Positions 27,411-35,150 of a stretch of DNA of 64,000 nucleotides are shown one piece after another (the stretch's first letter is position 1; every line of letters begins with the position of its first letter). A program made the translations under genes and the position numbers. Under the pieces are notes generated by a model. The model was given only the letters and a program-made list of their open reading frames with translations. It was not told where the DNA came from and did no database searches. This stretch comes from Pseudomonas sp. N3-W (GTDB lineage Bacteria; Pseudomonadota; Gammaproteobacteria; Pseudomonadales; Pseudomonadaceae): assembly GCF_024970185.1 (NCBI RefSeq), contig NZ_CP103965.1, positions 988,001-1,052,000 of the forward strand, in the 5' to 3' direction.

Positions 27411-27477
27411 TCGCGAGCAGGCTCGCTCCCACAGGGAGCGCATTCCAATGGTGGGAGCGAGCCTGCTCGGGAAGGCG
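27411..27477. repeat. REP inverted pair upstream of roxS
   Basis: TCGCGAGCAGGCTCGCTCCC and GTGGGAGCGAGCCTGCTCGG face each other across a short spacer. The core here has CAGG in place of CTTG at its centre. Positions 27279-27410 hold nothing else recognised. Confidence 0.85.
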
Positions 27478-27552
27478 TCCTTATAGACGCCAAAATCCGT
27501 TCTGCCATGTGGCCGTTTGCCGCACTTTTGCCTCCCGGCCCCCGTGCTTGGT

Positions 27553-27558
27553 TATACT
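27553..27558 (+). promoter_or_regulatory. possible -10 box of roxSR
   Basis: TATACT lies 38 bases before the roxS start. The best -35 candidate (TTGCCT at 27528) is 19 bases away, so the assignment is weak. Confidence 0.35.
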
Positions 27559-27595
27559 CCGTGCGATCCGCCTGGAGCGCTCATCAGGAGAGCTC

Positions 27596-28858
27596 ATGCT
27601 CGCCCCCGTTCAACTGACTTCCGCCACTCGCCAGAATCTCTGGCGGCTCACATTCATTCGCACCTTGGTGCTGGCTGCGCAGGCTGGTTCTGTCGGGTTG
27701 GCCTATTGGTTCGATCTGCTGCCGCTGCCGTGGCTGCAACTGGCGATGACCCTCGGCTGCTCGATGCTGCTGTGCGCCTTCACGGCCATACGCCTGCGCA
27801 CTTCATGGCCGGTCACCGAACTTGAATACGCCGTGCAACTGGCCTGCGACCTGTTTATCCACAGCGCCTTGCTGTATTTCTCCGGTGGTTCGACCAACCC
27901 GTTTGTCTCTTATTACCTGGTGCCACTGACCATCGCTGCCGTGACGTTGCCGTGGCGTTATTCGGTGGTGCTGTCCGGTATTGCACTGACGATGTACACC
28001 CTGCTGCTGGCGCGTTTCTATCCGCTGCAAACGTTTCCCATCGCCCGGGAAAGTCTTCAGGTGTACGGGATGTGGCTGAGTTTTGCCCTGGCCGCCGCCG
28101 TCATAACGTTCTTCGCCGCCCGCATGGCCGAAGAGCTGCGCCGTCAGGAAGAGCTGCGCGCCATTCGTCGTGAAGAAGGCCTGCGCGATCAGCAATTGCT
28201 CGCTGTCGCAACGCAAGCCGCCGGTGCCGCCCATGAATTGGGCACGCCGCTGGCGACCATGAGCGTGCTGCTCAAGGAAATGCGTCAGGATCATCCCGAT
28301 CCGCTGTTGCAGGACGATCTGAGCGTGCTGCAAGATCAGGTCAAACTCTGCAAAGAGACCTTGCAGCAGTTGGTGCGCGCCGCCGAGGCCAATCGTCGCC
28401 TGGCCGTGGAAATGCAGGACGTCACCGACTGGCTCGACGAAGCGCTGAACCGCTGGCACCTGATGCGCCCGGAAGCCAGTTACCGCTTCCAGCGCCTCGG
28501 CCAGGGCGCTGTGCCGCGCATGGCCCCGCCGCCGGACCTGACCCAGGCGCTGCTGAATTTGCTCAACAACGCCGCTGATGCCTGCCCCGAAGGGCTGCAA
28601 GTGACGCTGGACTGGAATGCCGAAGATTTGACCATCAGCATTCGCGACCACGGCGCCGGTGTGCCGCTGGCCATCGCCGAGCAGATCGGCAAACCGTTTT
28701 TTACCACCAAGGGCAAAGGTTTCGGCCTGGGCCTGTTTTTGAGCAAGGCCAGCGTGACACGCGCCGGCGGCTCAGTGAAACTCTACAGTCATGAGGAAGG
28801 CGGCACGCTCACCGAGCTGCGCCTGCCCCGTGTCGCCCGAGGAGACGAACATGAGTGA
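27596..28858 (+). CDS. roxS: redox sensor histidine kinase RoxS (RegB/PrrB family)
   Basis: 420-residue membrane kinase with about six transmembrane segments in residues 20-180. The family's quinone-sensing motif GGSTNPF is at 97-103 and the phosphorylated histidine is H213 in AAHELGTPLAT. An ATPase domain follows with LLNNAADACPEG (N box), DHGAGVP and GKGFGLGLFL. It senses respiratory redox state and phosphorylates RoxR, which controls terminal oxidases and cyanide tolerance in P. aeruginosa. An AGGAG precedes the chosen ATG; the frame open from 27509 lacks one. It overlaps roxR by eight bases. Confidence 0.93.
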   Translation: MLAPVQLTSATRQNLWRLTFIRTLVLAAQAGSVGLAYWFDLLPLPWLQLAMTLGCSMLLCAFTAIRLRTSWPVTELEYAVQLACDLFIHSALLYFSGGSTNPFVSYYLVPLTIAAVTLPWRYSVVLSGIALTMYTLLLARFYPLQTFPIARESLQVYGMWLSFALAAAVITFFAARMAEELRRQEELRAIRREEGLRDQQLLAVATQAAGAAHELGTPLATMSVLLKEMRQDHPDPLLQDDLSVLQDQVKLCKETLQQLVRAAEANRRLAVEMQDVTDWLDEALNRWHLMRPEASYRFQRLGQGAVPRMAPPPDLTQALLNLLNNAADACPEGLQVTLDWNAEDLTISIRDHGAGVPLAIAEQIGKPFFTTKGKGFGLGLFLSKASVTRAGGSVKLYSHEEGGTLTELRLPRVARGDEHE

Positions 28859-29411
28859 CGAGATCCAAGTTGAAGGCGAAGAACTGCCGCATTTGCTGCT
28901 GGTAGACGACGACGCCACCTTCACCCGCGTGATGGCCCGTGCCATGGCCCGCCGTGGTTTTCGCGTCAGCACCGCCGGCTCCGCCGAAGAAGGCCTGACC
29001 ATCGCCCAGGCTGACCTGCCGGACTACGCCGCGCTCGACCTGAAAATGGACGGCGACTCGGGTCTGGTGTTGCTGCCGAAACTGCTCGAACTCGACCCGG
29101 AAATGCGCGTGGTGATTCTCACCGGTTATTCGAGCATCGCCACCGCTGTCGAGGCGATCAAGCGCGGCGCCTGCAACTACCTGTGCAAACCGGCCGATGC
29201 CGATGACGTGCTGGCGGCGCTGCTGTCCGAGCACGCCGACCTCGACACCCTGGTGCCGGAAAACCCGATGTCCGTAGACCGCTTGCAGTGGGAACACATT
29301 CAACGCGTGCTGACCGAACACGAAGGCAACATCTCCGCCACTGCCCGCGCCCTGGGCATGCACCGCCGCACCTTGCAGCGCAAACTGCAAAAACGCCCGG
29401 TCCGTCGCTGA
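28851..29411 (+). CDS. roxR: redox response regulator RoxR (RegA/PrrA/ActR family)
   Basis: 186 residues. The receiver domain has the acidic pocket DDD (19-21) and the phospho-acceptor D63 in ALDLKMDGDSG. A short linker leads to a Fis-type helix-turn-helix (EGNISATARALGMHRRTLQR) with the family's typical RKLQKR end. The ATG at 28851 lies inside the roxS coding sequence, seven bases after a GAGGAGA-like site, showing translational coupling. It would regulate respiratory and redox genes once phosphorylated by RoxS. Confidence 0.94.
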   Translation: MSDEIQVEGEELPHLLLVDDDATFTRVMARAMARRGFRVSTAGSAEEGLTIAQADLPDYAALDLKMDGDSGLVLLPKLLELDPEMRVVILTGYSSIATAVEAIKRGACNYLCKPADADDVLAALLSEHADLDTLVPENPMSVDRLQWEHIQRVLTEHEGNISATARALGMHRRTLQRKLQKRPVRR

Positions 29412-29451
29412 ACCTGCGCTGAACGAATGCTGGTCGCATCTCGCGACAAAT

Positions 29452-29477
29452 CGAACCGATCATCTATGATCGGTTCG
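29452..29477. terminator. perfect 12-base dyad after roxR
   Basis: CGAACCGATCAT-CT-ATGATCGGTTCG lies between roxR and the ABC exporter gene, followed by a T-rich stretch (TTCTTTTCTTT). It is probably the roxSR terminator, though it could also act as an operator for the downstream gene. Confidence 0.6.
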
Positions 29478-29508
29478 TGCGTGTTCTTTTCTTTATCGAG
29501 CCTTTTCC

Positions 29509-31236
29509 ATGAATCAGAACGCTGAATATTCCGCGGTCAACGATGCTGTGCGCGGGCAGTTTTTCCGCAAGGTATGGGCGATGACCACGCCGTACTGGCG
29601 CAGCGAAGAAAAGGGTAAGGCCTGGACGTTGCTGATCGCCGTGATTGCCCTGTCGCTGATCAGCGTCGGGATATCGGTGTGGTTCAACACCTGGTACAAG
29701 GATTTCTACAACGCCCTGCAAAAGAAGGACGAGGCGGCGTTCTGGAAGCTGATTCTGTATTTCGGCGCGATTGCGACGGTGGCGATCATCGGTGCGGTGT
29801 ACCGACTTTATCTGACCCAGATGCTGACCATCCGCTGGCGGGCCTGGCTCACCGAAAAGCATTTCGCCCGCTGGCTTGGCGACAAGAACTATTATCAGCT
29901 GGAGCAGGGCGGTTACACCGATAACCCGGACCAGCGGATTTCCGAGGACCTCAACAGCTTCACCTCCAACACCCTGGCGCTGGGGCTTGGGCTGATCCGC
30001 AACGTGGTCAGCCTGGTGTCCTTCTCGATCATTTTGTGGGGCGTGTCCGGCAGCATCGAGGTGTTCGGTTTCACCATTCCCGGCTACATGTTCTGGTGCG
30101 TGCTGATTTATGCCGCGGTCGGCAGTTGGCTGACGCATCTGATCGGTCGTCGCCTGATTGGCCTGAACAACCAACAACAACGCTTCGAAGCTGACCTGCG
30201 TTTCTCCATGGTGCGGGTTCGCGAGAACGCCGAAAGCATCGCGCTGTACAACGGCGAGCCCAATGAGAACCGTCGTCTGAGCAGCCGCTTCGGCATGGTC
30301 TGGCACAATTTCTGGGACATCATGAAGGTGTCCAAGCGTCTGACCTTCTTCACCTCCGGTTACAGCCAGATCGCGATCATTTTCCCGTTCATTGTCGCCG
30401 CACCGCGTTACTTCACCGGCAAGATCGAACTGGGTGAACTGATGCAGATCAGCTCGGCGTTCGGCAACGTGCAGGAGAGTTTCAGCTGGTTCATCAGTGC
30501 GTACTCGGACCTCGCCGCGTGGCGCGCCACCTGTGATCGTCTGCTGAGTTTCCGTCAGGCGATGACCGACAACGAAGAGCGCCAGCCGTCCATTGACGTG
30601 CAGAACCAGGGCTCGGAACTGAAAATCCACAACCTGGGCCTGGACCTGGCCGACGGCCGGCATCTGCTGACCAGCGCCGACATGACCGTGGAAGAGGGCG
30701 AGCGAGTGATGCTCAGCGGTCGTTCCGGCAGCGGCAAATCGACATTGCTGCGGGCGATGGGGCACTTGTGGCCGCGTGGTCACGGTAATATCCGGCTGCC
30801 GGCGGGACGTTATCTGTTCCTGCCACAAAAGCCGTATCTGCCGATCGGCAGCTTGCGTGAGGCGCTGAGTTATCCACAGACCGGTGACACGTATACGCAA
30901 GAGCGTTACGTGCATGTGCTGGAAACCTGTCGTTTGCCGCATCTGGTGGCGCGTCTGGACGAAGCCAATCACTGGCAGCGCATGTTGTCGCCGGGCGAGC
31001 AGCAACGCCTGGCCTTCGCCCGTGCGCTGCTCTTTGAACCGCAATGGCTGTACATGGACGAAGCTACCTCGGCGATGGATGAAGAGGACGAAGCGACGCT
31101 GTATCAGGCGCTGATCGATCAATTGCCGGGGCTGAGCATTGTCAGCGTCGGCCATCGCAGCAGCCTGAAACGCTTCCATCCACGGCACATCCGTATCGAC
31201 AACGGTCATCTGGTGGATCAGGCCGTAACCGCGTAA
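29509..31236 (+). CDS. YddA/SbmA-like ABC transporter, fused membrane and ATPase domains
   Basis: 575 residues. The N-terminal 330 residues are an SbmA/BacA-type membrane domain (NTWYKDFYNALQKKDEAAFW, YRLYLTQMLTIRWRAWLT, and the conserved NPDQRISED). The C-terminal ATPase domain has Walker A GRSGSGKST, signature LSPGEQQRLAFARAL, Walker B WLYMDEATSAMD and H-loop GHR. This is the YddA/Rv1819c architecture, related to peptide, B12 and long-chain fatty-acid carriers. The substrate is unknown. It is a single-gene unit with a REP pair downstream. Confidence 0.88.
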   Translation: MNQNAEYSAVNDAVRGQFFRKVWAMTTPYWRSEEKGKAWTLLIAVIALSLISVGISVWFNTWYKDFYNALQKKDEAAFWKLILYFGAIATVAIIGAVYRLYLTQMLTIRWRAWLTEKHFARWLGDKNYYQLEQGGYTDNPDQRISEDLNSFTSNTLALGLGLIRNVVSLVSFSIILWGVSGSIEVFGFTIPGYMFWCVLIYAAVGSWLTHLIGRRLIGLNNQQQRFEADLRFSMVRVRENAESIALYNGEPNENRRLSSRFGMVWHNFWDIMKVSKRLTFFTSGYSQIAIIFPFIVAAPRYFTGKIELGELMQISSAFGNVQESFSWFISAYSDLAAWRATCDRLLSFRQAMTDNEERQPSIDVQNQGSELKIHNLGLDLADGRHLLTSADMTVEEGERVMLSGRSGSGKSTLLRAMGHLWPRGHGNIRLPAGRYLFLPQKPYLPIGSLREALSYPQTGDTYTQERYVHVLETCRLPHLVARLDEANHWQRMLSPGEQQRLAFARALLFEPQWLYMDEATSAMDEEDEATLYQALIDQLPGLSIVSVGHRSSLKRFHPRHIRIDNGHLVDQAVTA

Positions 31237-31250
31237 ACACCACAATCCCT

Positions 31251-31343
31251 CCTGTGGGAGCGGGCTTGCTCGCGAAGGCGATGTGTCAGTCAATATATAT
31301 GGAGCTGACACTCCCTCTTCGCGAGCAAGCCCGCTCCCACAGG
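31251..31343. repeat. REP inverted pair with nested dyad
   Basis: CCTGTGGGAGCGGGCTTGCT and its inverted copy enclose GTGTCAG...CTGACAC. It lies between the exporter gene and the hexarate regulator. Confidence 0.9.
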
Positions 31344-31364
31344 GGAACGGTGCAAACCGTGACG

Positions 31365-31377
31365 GTGATCGTACAAC
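31365..31377. promoter_or_regulatory. candidate operator upstream of the hexarate regulator
   Basis: The reverse complement reads GTTGTACGATCAC, which matches GTTGTACGATGAC at 34100-34112 before kdgD in 12 of 13 bases. A shared motif in front of the regulator gene and its likely target operon suggests the regulator's own binding site. Confidence 0.55.
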
Positions 31378-31430
31378 CCGCATTAAGTTATGATGCGATT
31401 TCAGCCGAATTTTCGAGAAAGACGTTCACC

Positions 31431-32180
31431 ATGGAAAACCCGATTGACGCACCACGCCTCCCTCGCAAGCGCCGCAGCCTCGCGCAGGAACTGGTGACGG
31501 TGCTGTCCGAGCAGATCCGCGACGGTCAGCTCAAGCGCGGCGACAAGTTGCCCACCGAGTCGGCGATCATGGAAGCGCACGGCGTCAGCCGCACTGTGGT
31601 GCGTGAGGCGATTTCCCGTTTGCAGGCGGCAGGGCAGGTGGAAACGCGTCATGGCATCGGCACCTTCGTGCTCGACACACCGAGCCCAAGTGGCTTTCGC
31701 ATCGACCCGGCGACCGTGGTCACCTTGCGTGACGTGCTGGCGATCCTGGAGCTGCGCATCAGCCTGGAAGTTGAATCCGCTGGCCTGGCCGCGCAACGGC
31801 GCAGCGCCGAACAGTTGGCGTTGATGCGTGCAGCGCTGGATGCACTGAACGAAAGCGCTTCCCACGCCAGCGATGCCGTGGCCTCGGACTTCCAGTTTCA
31901 CCTGCAAATTGCCCTGTCTACCGGCAACCGCTACTTCACCGACATCATGACCCACCTGGGCACCAGCATCATTCCGCGTACGCGGTTGAATTCGGCGCGC
32001 CTGGCCCATGACGACCAGCAGCACTACATGAGTCGCCTGAGCCGTGAGCATGAAGAAATCTACGATGCGATTGCCCGCCAGGATTCGGATGCCGCGCGGG
32101 CGGCGATGCGCTTGCACCTGACCAATAGCCGTGAACGGTTGCGCCATGCGCATGAAGAGGCTGAAGCGCAACGCGGTTGA
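31431..32180 (+). CDS. FadR-subfamily GntR transcriptional regulator of hexarate catabolism
   Basis: 249 residues. The N-terminal winged helix (about 14-80) has KLPTESAIMEAHGVSRTVVREAISRLQAAGQVETRHGIGTFV. The C-terminal FCD domain (about 95-235) has the metal/ligand residues within the R.SLEVESAGLAA and FHLQIALSTGNRYF regions. The start at 31431 (MENPIDAPRLPRKRRSLAQ) is set by the domain boundary. The hexarate operon lies two genes away, and a motif is shared by both promoters, so it probably represses kdgD and the genes after it until an inducer derived from galactarate or glucarate appears. Confidence 0.82.
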   Translation: MENPIDAPRLPRKRRSLAQELVTVLSEQIRDGQLKRGDKLPTESAIMEAHGVSRTVVREAISRLQAAGQVETRHGIGTFVLDTPSPSGFRIDPATVVTLRDVLAILELRISLEVESAGLAAQRRSAEQLALMRAALDALNESASHASDAVASDFQFHLQIALSTGNRYFTDIMTHLGTSIIPRTRLNSARLAHDDQQHYMSRLSREHEEIYDAIARQDSDAARAAMRLHLTNSRERLRHAHEEAEAQRG

Positions 32181-32203
32181 GATTTTAGTCGCCTGACACG
32201 ACG

Positions 32204-32232
32204 CCATCGCGGGCAAGCCCGCTCCCACAGGG
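32204..32232. repeat. single REP after the regulator gene
   Basis: CCATCGCGGGCAAGCCCGCT followed by CCCACAG, in inverted orientation relative to the two REPs of the neighbouring duplication. Confidence 0.8.
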
Positions 32233-32244
32233 TGCCATGTGTGA

Positions 32245-32454
32245 CCACATTTTCGTGTTCGACACATGACACTGTGGGAGCGAGCTTGCTCGCGATGAGG
32301 CGGCAGCTTCAGTGCATAACCTTCAGATCCCCTTCAAAATACCCCGATCCCACATTTTCGTGTTCGACACATGACACTGTGGGAGCGAGCTTGCTCGCGA
32401 TGAGGCCGGCAGCTTCAGTGCATAACTTTCAGATTCCCTTCAAAATCCCCCGAT
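32245..32454. repeat. 105-bp tandem duplication containing a REP and a gene 3' end
   Basis: Positions 32245-32349 and 32350-32454 are near-identical copies, each with CATTTTCGTGTTCGACACAT, a REP (32272-32301 and 32377-32406) and CTTCAAAAT..CCCCGATCC. The second copy includes the last 26 bases of the 63-residue gene; the first carries a decayed version of that 3' end. Confidence 0.88.
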
Positions 32455-32620
32455 CCACCCGCACCGCCAGTTTCGCGGCCCCAGGCTTGGCATCAAACGT
32501 CACCTGACCGCCATCACCCACCACCGCCCGGGCAATCGGCTTGCCATCGGCCAGCAGTTCCAGCGGTGCGCCTTTCAGGGATTGGCCCGAAGCCAGTTCC
32601 AGCGTCACTTTGATTGTCAT
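32429..32620 (-). CDS. 63-residue protein of the LexA-box operon
   Basis: Small protein beginning MTIKVTLELASGQSLKGAPL, with an AGGAG site before the ATG. The alternating hydrophobic and polar residues suggest a small all-beta (Ig- or transthyretin-like) fold. It has no signal peptide. It starts 14 bases after the phospholipase-like gene, so they form an operon and may function together, for example as enzyme and modulator; this is inference. The gene's 3' end has been copied in the 105-bp duplication just downstream. Confidence 0.6.
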   Translation of the reverse strand: MTIKVTLELASGQSLKGAPLELLADGKPIARAVVGDGGQVTFDAKPGAAKLAVRVDRGILKGI

Positions 32621-32634
32621 GATCGATCTCCTTG

Positions 32635-33942
32635 TCAAACGTTGCCTTTGGGGTTGTAGTCCTTGAGCAGCAAGTACGTGCTCCAGCCCCACCAGTCATC
32701 CACGGTCGCGGTGTCGTTGAGGTTGTTCACGTCCTTGCGCCGCAATACCTTGCTGCCCTCGACCCGGAACAGCGGCGAAAAGTTGTTCGCCAGGTTCAGC
32801 ACCGCTTGCAGATCCGGCAGCCGTTTCAGCGCCGCGTAAGTGGTGGGCGAGGGCAGTGTGCCGCTCAGGTAGGCCGTAAAAATCTCATCGGCCGAATCCT
32901 GCACCGCCTGCTTTACATGGACGCGGTTGACGCTGTCGCCACTGTCGAAGTAGCGCTTGTCGCCATAAGCACGCCATTGATCGCCGTTGCCGTTGCGCAC
33001 CTTGAGGCCGAACTTGCTGTCTTCGTCGTGCATGAAGCGGGTGATCAGCGAGCCCAGGTCGCTGGGGGTGACCACCGCCGCGAGCTCCTTGCGTGGTACG
33101 CGCAAATGGCCGGACGAGAACAGGTCGGTCAAAAAGTGATCAGCGAAGGCGTTCATTGCATACGCCTGTTCCAACAGCTTCTTGTCCTGGCTGGCCTTGG
33201 CGTTTACGGCGTGTTGTAGCGCGACGCTGTGCCCGGCGATGTACGCCAGTTGCGCGTATTGGGCAAAGTGATCGGCATTGTTGGCGGCCAGTTTCAGGTA
33301 ACGGCCGAACGGGAACATCGCCGAGACAAAGCTGCCGCCGCCGGTGATGCGATTCCACTCCTCGGACAACGTATCTCCGAGGGCGTCATAGGCTTCGTGC
33401 GGCTCCTTGCCGTCCGCGATCGCCTGGTTGACCGCGTCGATTTCCTTTTTCATCACCGCGAGGATTTTCGTCGCTTCGGCGCGCGAGGCCGGCAGCACGG
33501 CCAGGGATTCGTAGGCGGCGATGAAGCGCTGCAGCCGGTCTGCCGGCGTGCTGCCTTCACTGATTGGCCGGTCCGGGATGCCATAAAAGTCGCCGCCTAA
33601 CGCCAGCACCTGACCATACGTCAGCGCCAGTTCGTTGGGCAGGCGCAACTGCACATCTTTGGCCTGTTGATCGTGGCCGGCGTTAAAACTCAGGAAGATG
33701 TCGTCGCCAATCGCGGTGTGTTCACCGCCCTCGAACCGCGCCCGAGGTTTTTCTTTCAGGCCTTTTTTGCTGGCGACAGCCGGTTGTCGCGACTTGCCGT
33801 GCAGGTCGGCGGTGAGCAGCACCAGGTGGCTGCCGTCGCCGGAAACAGCAATGCCCTGTTCGCTGAACAAGTGATCGAATTCGGCAATTGTCTTGCCGTC
33901 CGCAGTGGGTGTGGCTTGAGGATGTGAGGGTAGACCTGACAT
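32635..33942 (-). CDS. zinc-dependent phospholipase C-like protein
   Basis: 435 residues without a signal peptide. The central region has the histidine/aspartate pattern of zinc metallophospholipases C: NNADHF (D224, H225), AGHSVALQH (H238, H244) and ADHFLTDLFSSGH (H269, D273, H279). Further candidate ligands are near GGEHTAIGDD (H75, D80). This resembles the phosphatidylcholine-hydrolysing PLC of P. fluorescens and the Legionella PlcA/PlcB family, from memory of those families. A perfect LexA-type box lies 41 bases upstream. With no export signal it may act in the cytoplasm, need lysis to be released, or use a specialised secretion route. Confidence 0.62.
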   Translation of the reverse strand: MSGLPSHPQATPTADGKTIAEFDHLFSEQGIAVSGDGSHLVLLTADLHGKSRQPAVASKKGLKEKPRARFEGGEHTAIGDDIFLSFNAGHDQQAKDVQLRLPNELALTYGQVLALGGDFYGIPDRPISEGSTPADRLQRFIAAYESLAVLPASRAEATKILAVMKKEIDAVNQAIADGKEPHEAYDALGDTLSEEWNRITGGGSFVSAMFPFGRYLKLAANNADHFAQYAQLAYIAGHSVALQHAVNAKASQDKKLLEQAYAMNAFADHFLTDLFSSGHLRVPRKELAAVVTPSDLGSLITRFMHDEDSKFGLKVRNGNGDQWRAYGDKRYFDSGDSVNRVHVKQAVQDSADEIFTAYLSGTLPSPTTYAALKRLPDLQAVLNLANNFSPLFRVEGSKVLRRKDVNNLNDTATVDDWWGWSTYLLLKDYNPKGNV

Positions 33943-33982
33943 TTCTGGCTCCTTGATATGTCTGTAGCACAGGAAAAAATAA

Positions 33983-33998
33983 CTGTATGTATATACAG
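33983..33998 (-). promoter_or_regulatory. LexA (SOS) box upstream of the phospholipase-like gene
   Basis: CTGTATGTATATACAG matches the LexA consensus CTGT-N8-ACAG exactly, with an AT-rich centre. It lies between the divergent phospholipase-like gene (start 33942) and kdgD (start 34178), far nearer to the former. Confidence 0.75.
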
Positions 33999-34081
33999 CT
34001 GCTCCGAGCCTAGCTCAGAACTTTCCTACGTCAAGGTAAGCAGATGCCTACACGAATTTTTGAACGGGCGATGAAATGCAG

Positions 34082-34109
34082 TTGACGGTTGTATTTTAAG
34101 TTGTACGAT
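34082..34109 (+). promoter_or_regulatory. predicted promoter of the hexarate operon
   Basis: TTGACG (34082-34087) and TACGAT (34104-34109) with a 16-base spacer, about 70 bases before kdgD. The -10 box is covered by the operator-like dyad at 34098-34121. Confidence 0.5.
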
Positions 34110-34121
34110 GACTTACAACTT
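34098..34121. promoter_or_regulatory. operator-like inverted repeat over the kdgD -10 box
   Basis: AAGTTGTA-CGATGACT-TACAACTT has perfect eight-base arms. Its left half contains GTTGTACGATGAC, also found (inverted, one change) before the FadR-type regulator gene. This fits repression by that regulator. Confidence 0.6.
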
Positions 34122-34177
34122 CGGCCAAGGCTGAACAGCTTCCTCACACAAACGTTGCTACCCAGGGTGTTCGAATA

Positions 34178-35089
34178 ATGAATCCACAAGAACTGAAGTC
34201 CATCCTCTCCGCCGGCCTGCTGTCGTTCCCGGTCACCGATTTCAATGCTCAGGGCGATTTCCATCGCGCGGGCTACATCAAGCGTCTCGAATGGCTGGCC
34301 CCCTACGGCGCCTCGGCATTGTTCGCCGCGGGCGGCACCGGTGAGTTCTTTTCTCTGGCGGCCAGCGAATATTCGGAAATCATCAAGACTGCCGTCGACA
34401 CCTGCGAAACCAGCGTGCCGATTCTGGCCGGCGTTGGCGGTTCTACCCGTCAAGCCATCGAGTACGCACAGGAAGCCGAGCGTCTGGGCGCCAAAGGCTT
34501 GTTGCTGCTGCCGCACTACCTGACCGAAGCCAGCCAGGACGGTGTCGCCGCCCACGTTGAAGCCGTGTGCAAATCGGTGAAAATCGGTGTGGTGGTCTAC
34601 AACCGCAACGTCTGCCGCCTGACCGCGCCGCTGCTGGAACGTCTGGCCGAGCGCTGCCCGAACCTGATCGGTTACAAGGATGGCCTGGGTGATATCGAAT
34701 TGATGGTGTCGATCCGTCGCCGCCTCGGTGATCGCTTCAGCTACCTGGGCGGTTTGCCGACCGCTGAAGTCTATGCCGCTGCCTACAAGGCCCTGGGCGT
34801 ACCGGTCTACTCCTCGGCGGTGTTCAACTTCCTGCCGAAAACCGCGATGGATTTCTACCACGCCATTGCCCGCGACGATCACGCCACCGTTGGCAAGATC
34901 ATCGACGACTTCTTCCTGCCGTACCTGGACATCCGCAACCGTAAATCCGGCTACGCGGTGAGCATCGTCAAGGCCGGGGCAAAAATTGTCGGCTATGACG
35001 CAGGCCCGGTGCGCTCGCCGCTGACCGACCTGACCGGCGAAGAGTACGAAATGCTCGCCGCGCTGATCGACAAGCAAGGTGCGCAGTAA
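34178..35089 (+). CDS. kdgD: 5-dehydro-4-deoxyglucarate dehydratase (KdgD)
   Basis: 303-residue class I aldolase-type lyase of the DapA superfamily. It decarboxylates and dehydrates 5-keto-4-deoxyglucarate to 2,5-dioxopentanoate (ketoglutarate semialdehyde). The Schiff-base lysine is K167 in [11 protein letters not shown] and the assisting tyrosine is Y141 in [12 protein letters not shown]; the dicarboxylate-binding loop [10 protein letters not shown] is at 51-60. It is the first gene of the hexarate cluster, under the predicted regulator-controlled promoter. A terminator-like hairpin separates it from the next gene. Confidence 0.92.
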   Translation: MNPQELKSILSAGLLSFPVTDFNAQGDFHRAGYIKRLEWLAPYGASALFAAGGTGEFFSLAASEYSEIIKTAVDTCETSVPILAGVGGSTRQAIEYAQEAERLGAKGLLLLPHYLTEASQDGVAAHVEAVCKSVKIGVVVYNRNVCRLTAPLLERLAERCPNLIGYKDGLGDIELMVSIRRRLGDRFSYLGGLPTAEVYAAAYKALGVPVYSSAVFNFLPKTAMDFYHAIARDDHATVGKIIDDFFLPYLDIRNRKSGYAVSIVKAGAKIVGYDAGPVRSPLTDLTGEEYEMLAALIDKQGAQ

Positions 35090-35107
35090 CCCATCCGATT
35101 AACCAGG

Positions 35108-35132
35108 GCCGCTGAGCAATCAGCGGCTTTTT
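35108..35132 (+). terminator. terminator-like hairpin between kdgD and the semialdehyde dehydrogenase gene
   Basis: GCCGCTGA-GCAA-TCAGCGGC is followed by five T. It has all parts of an intrinsic terminator yet sits inside an apparent operon, so it may lower expression of the later genes. Confidence 0.65.
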
Positions 35133-35150
35133 GCGTGAGGAGAACATCCC

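Noticed and set aside
29464..31383. 639-codon open frame opposite the ABC exporter
   Set aside because: It has no recognisable domain, and the plus strand encodes a complete ABC protein with all ATPase motifs.
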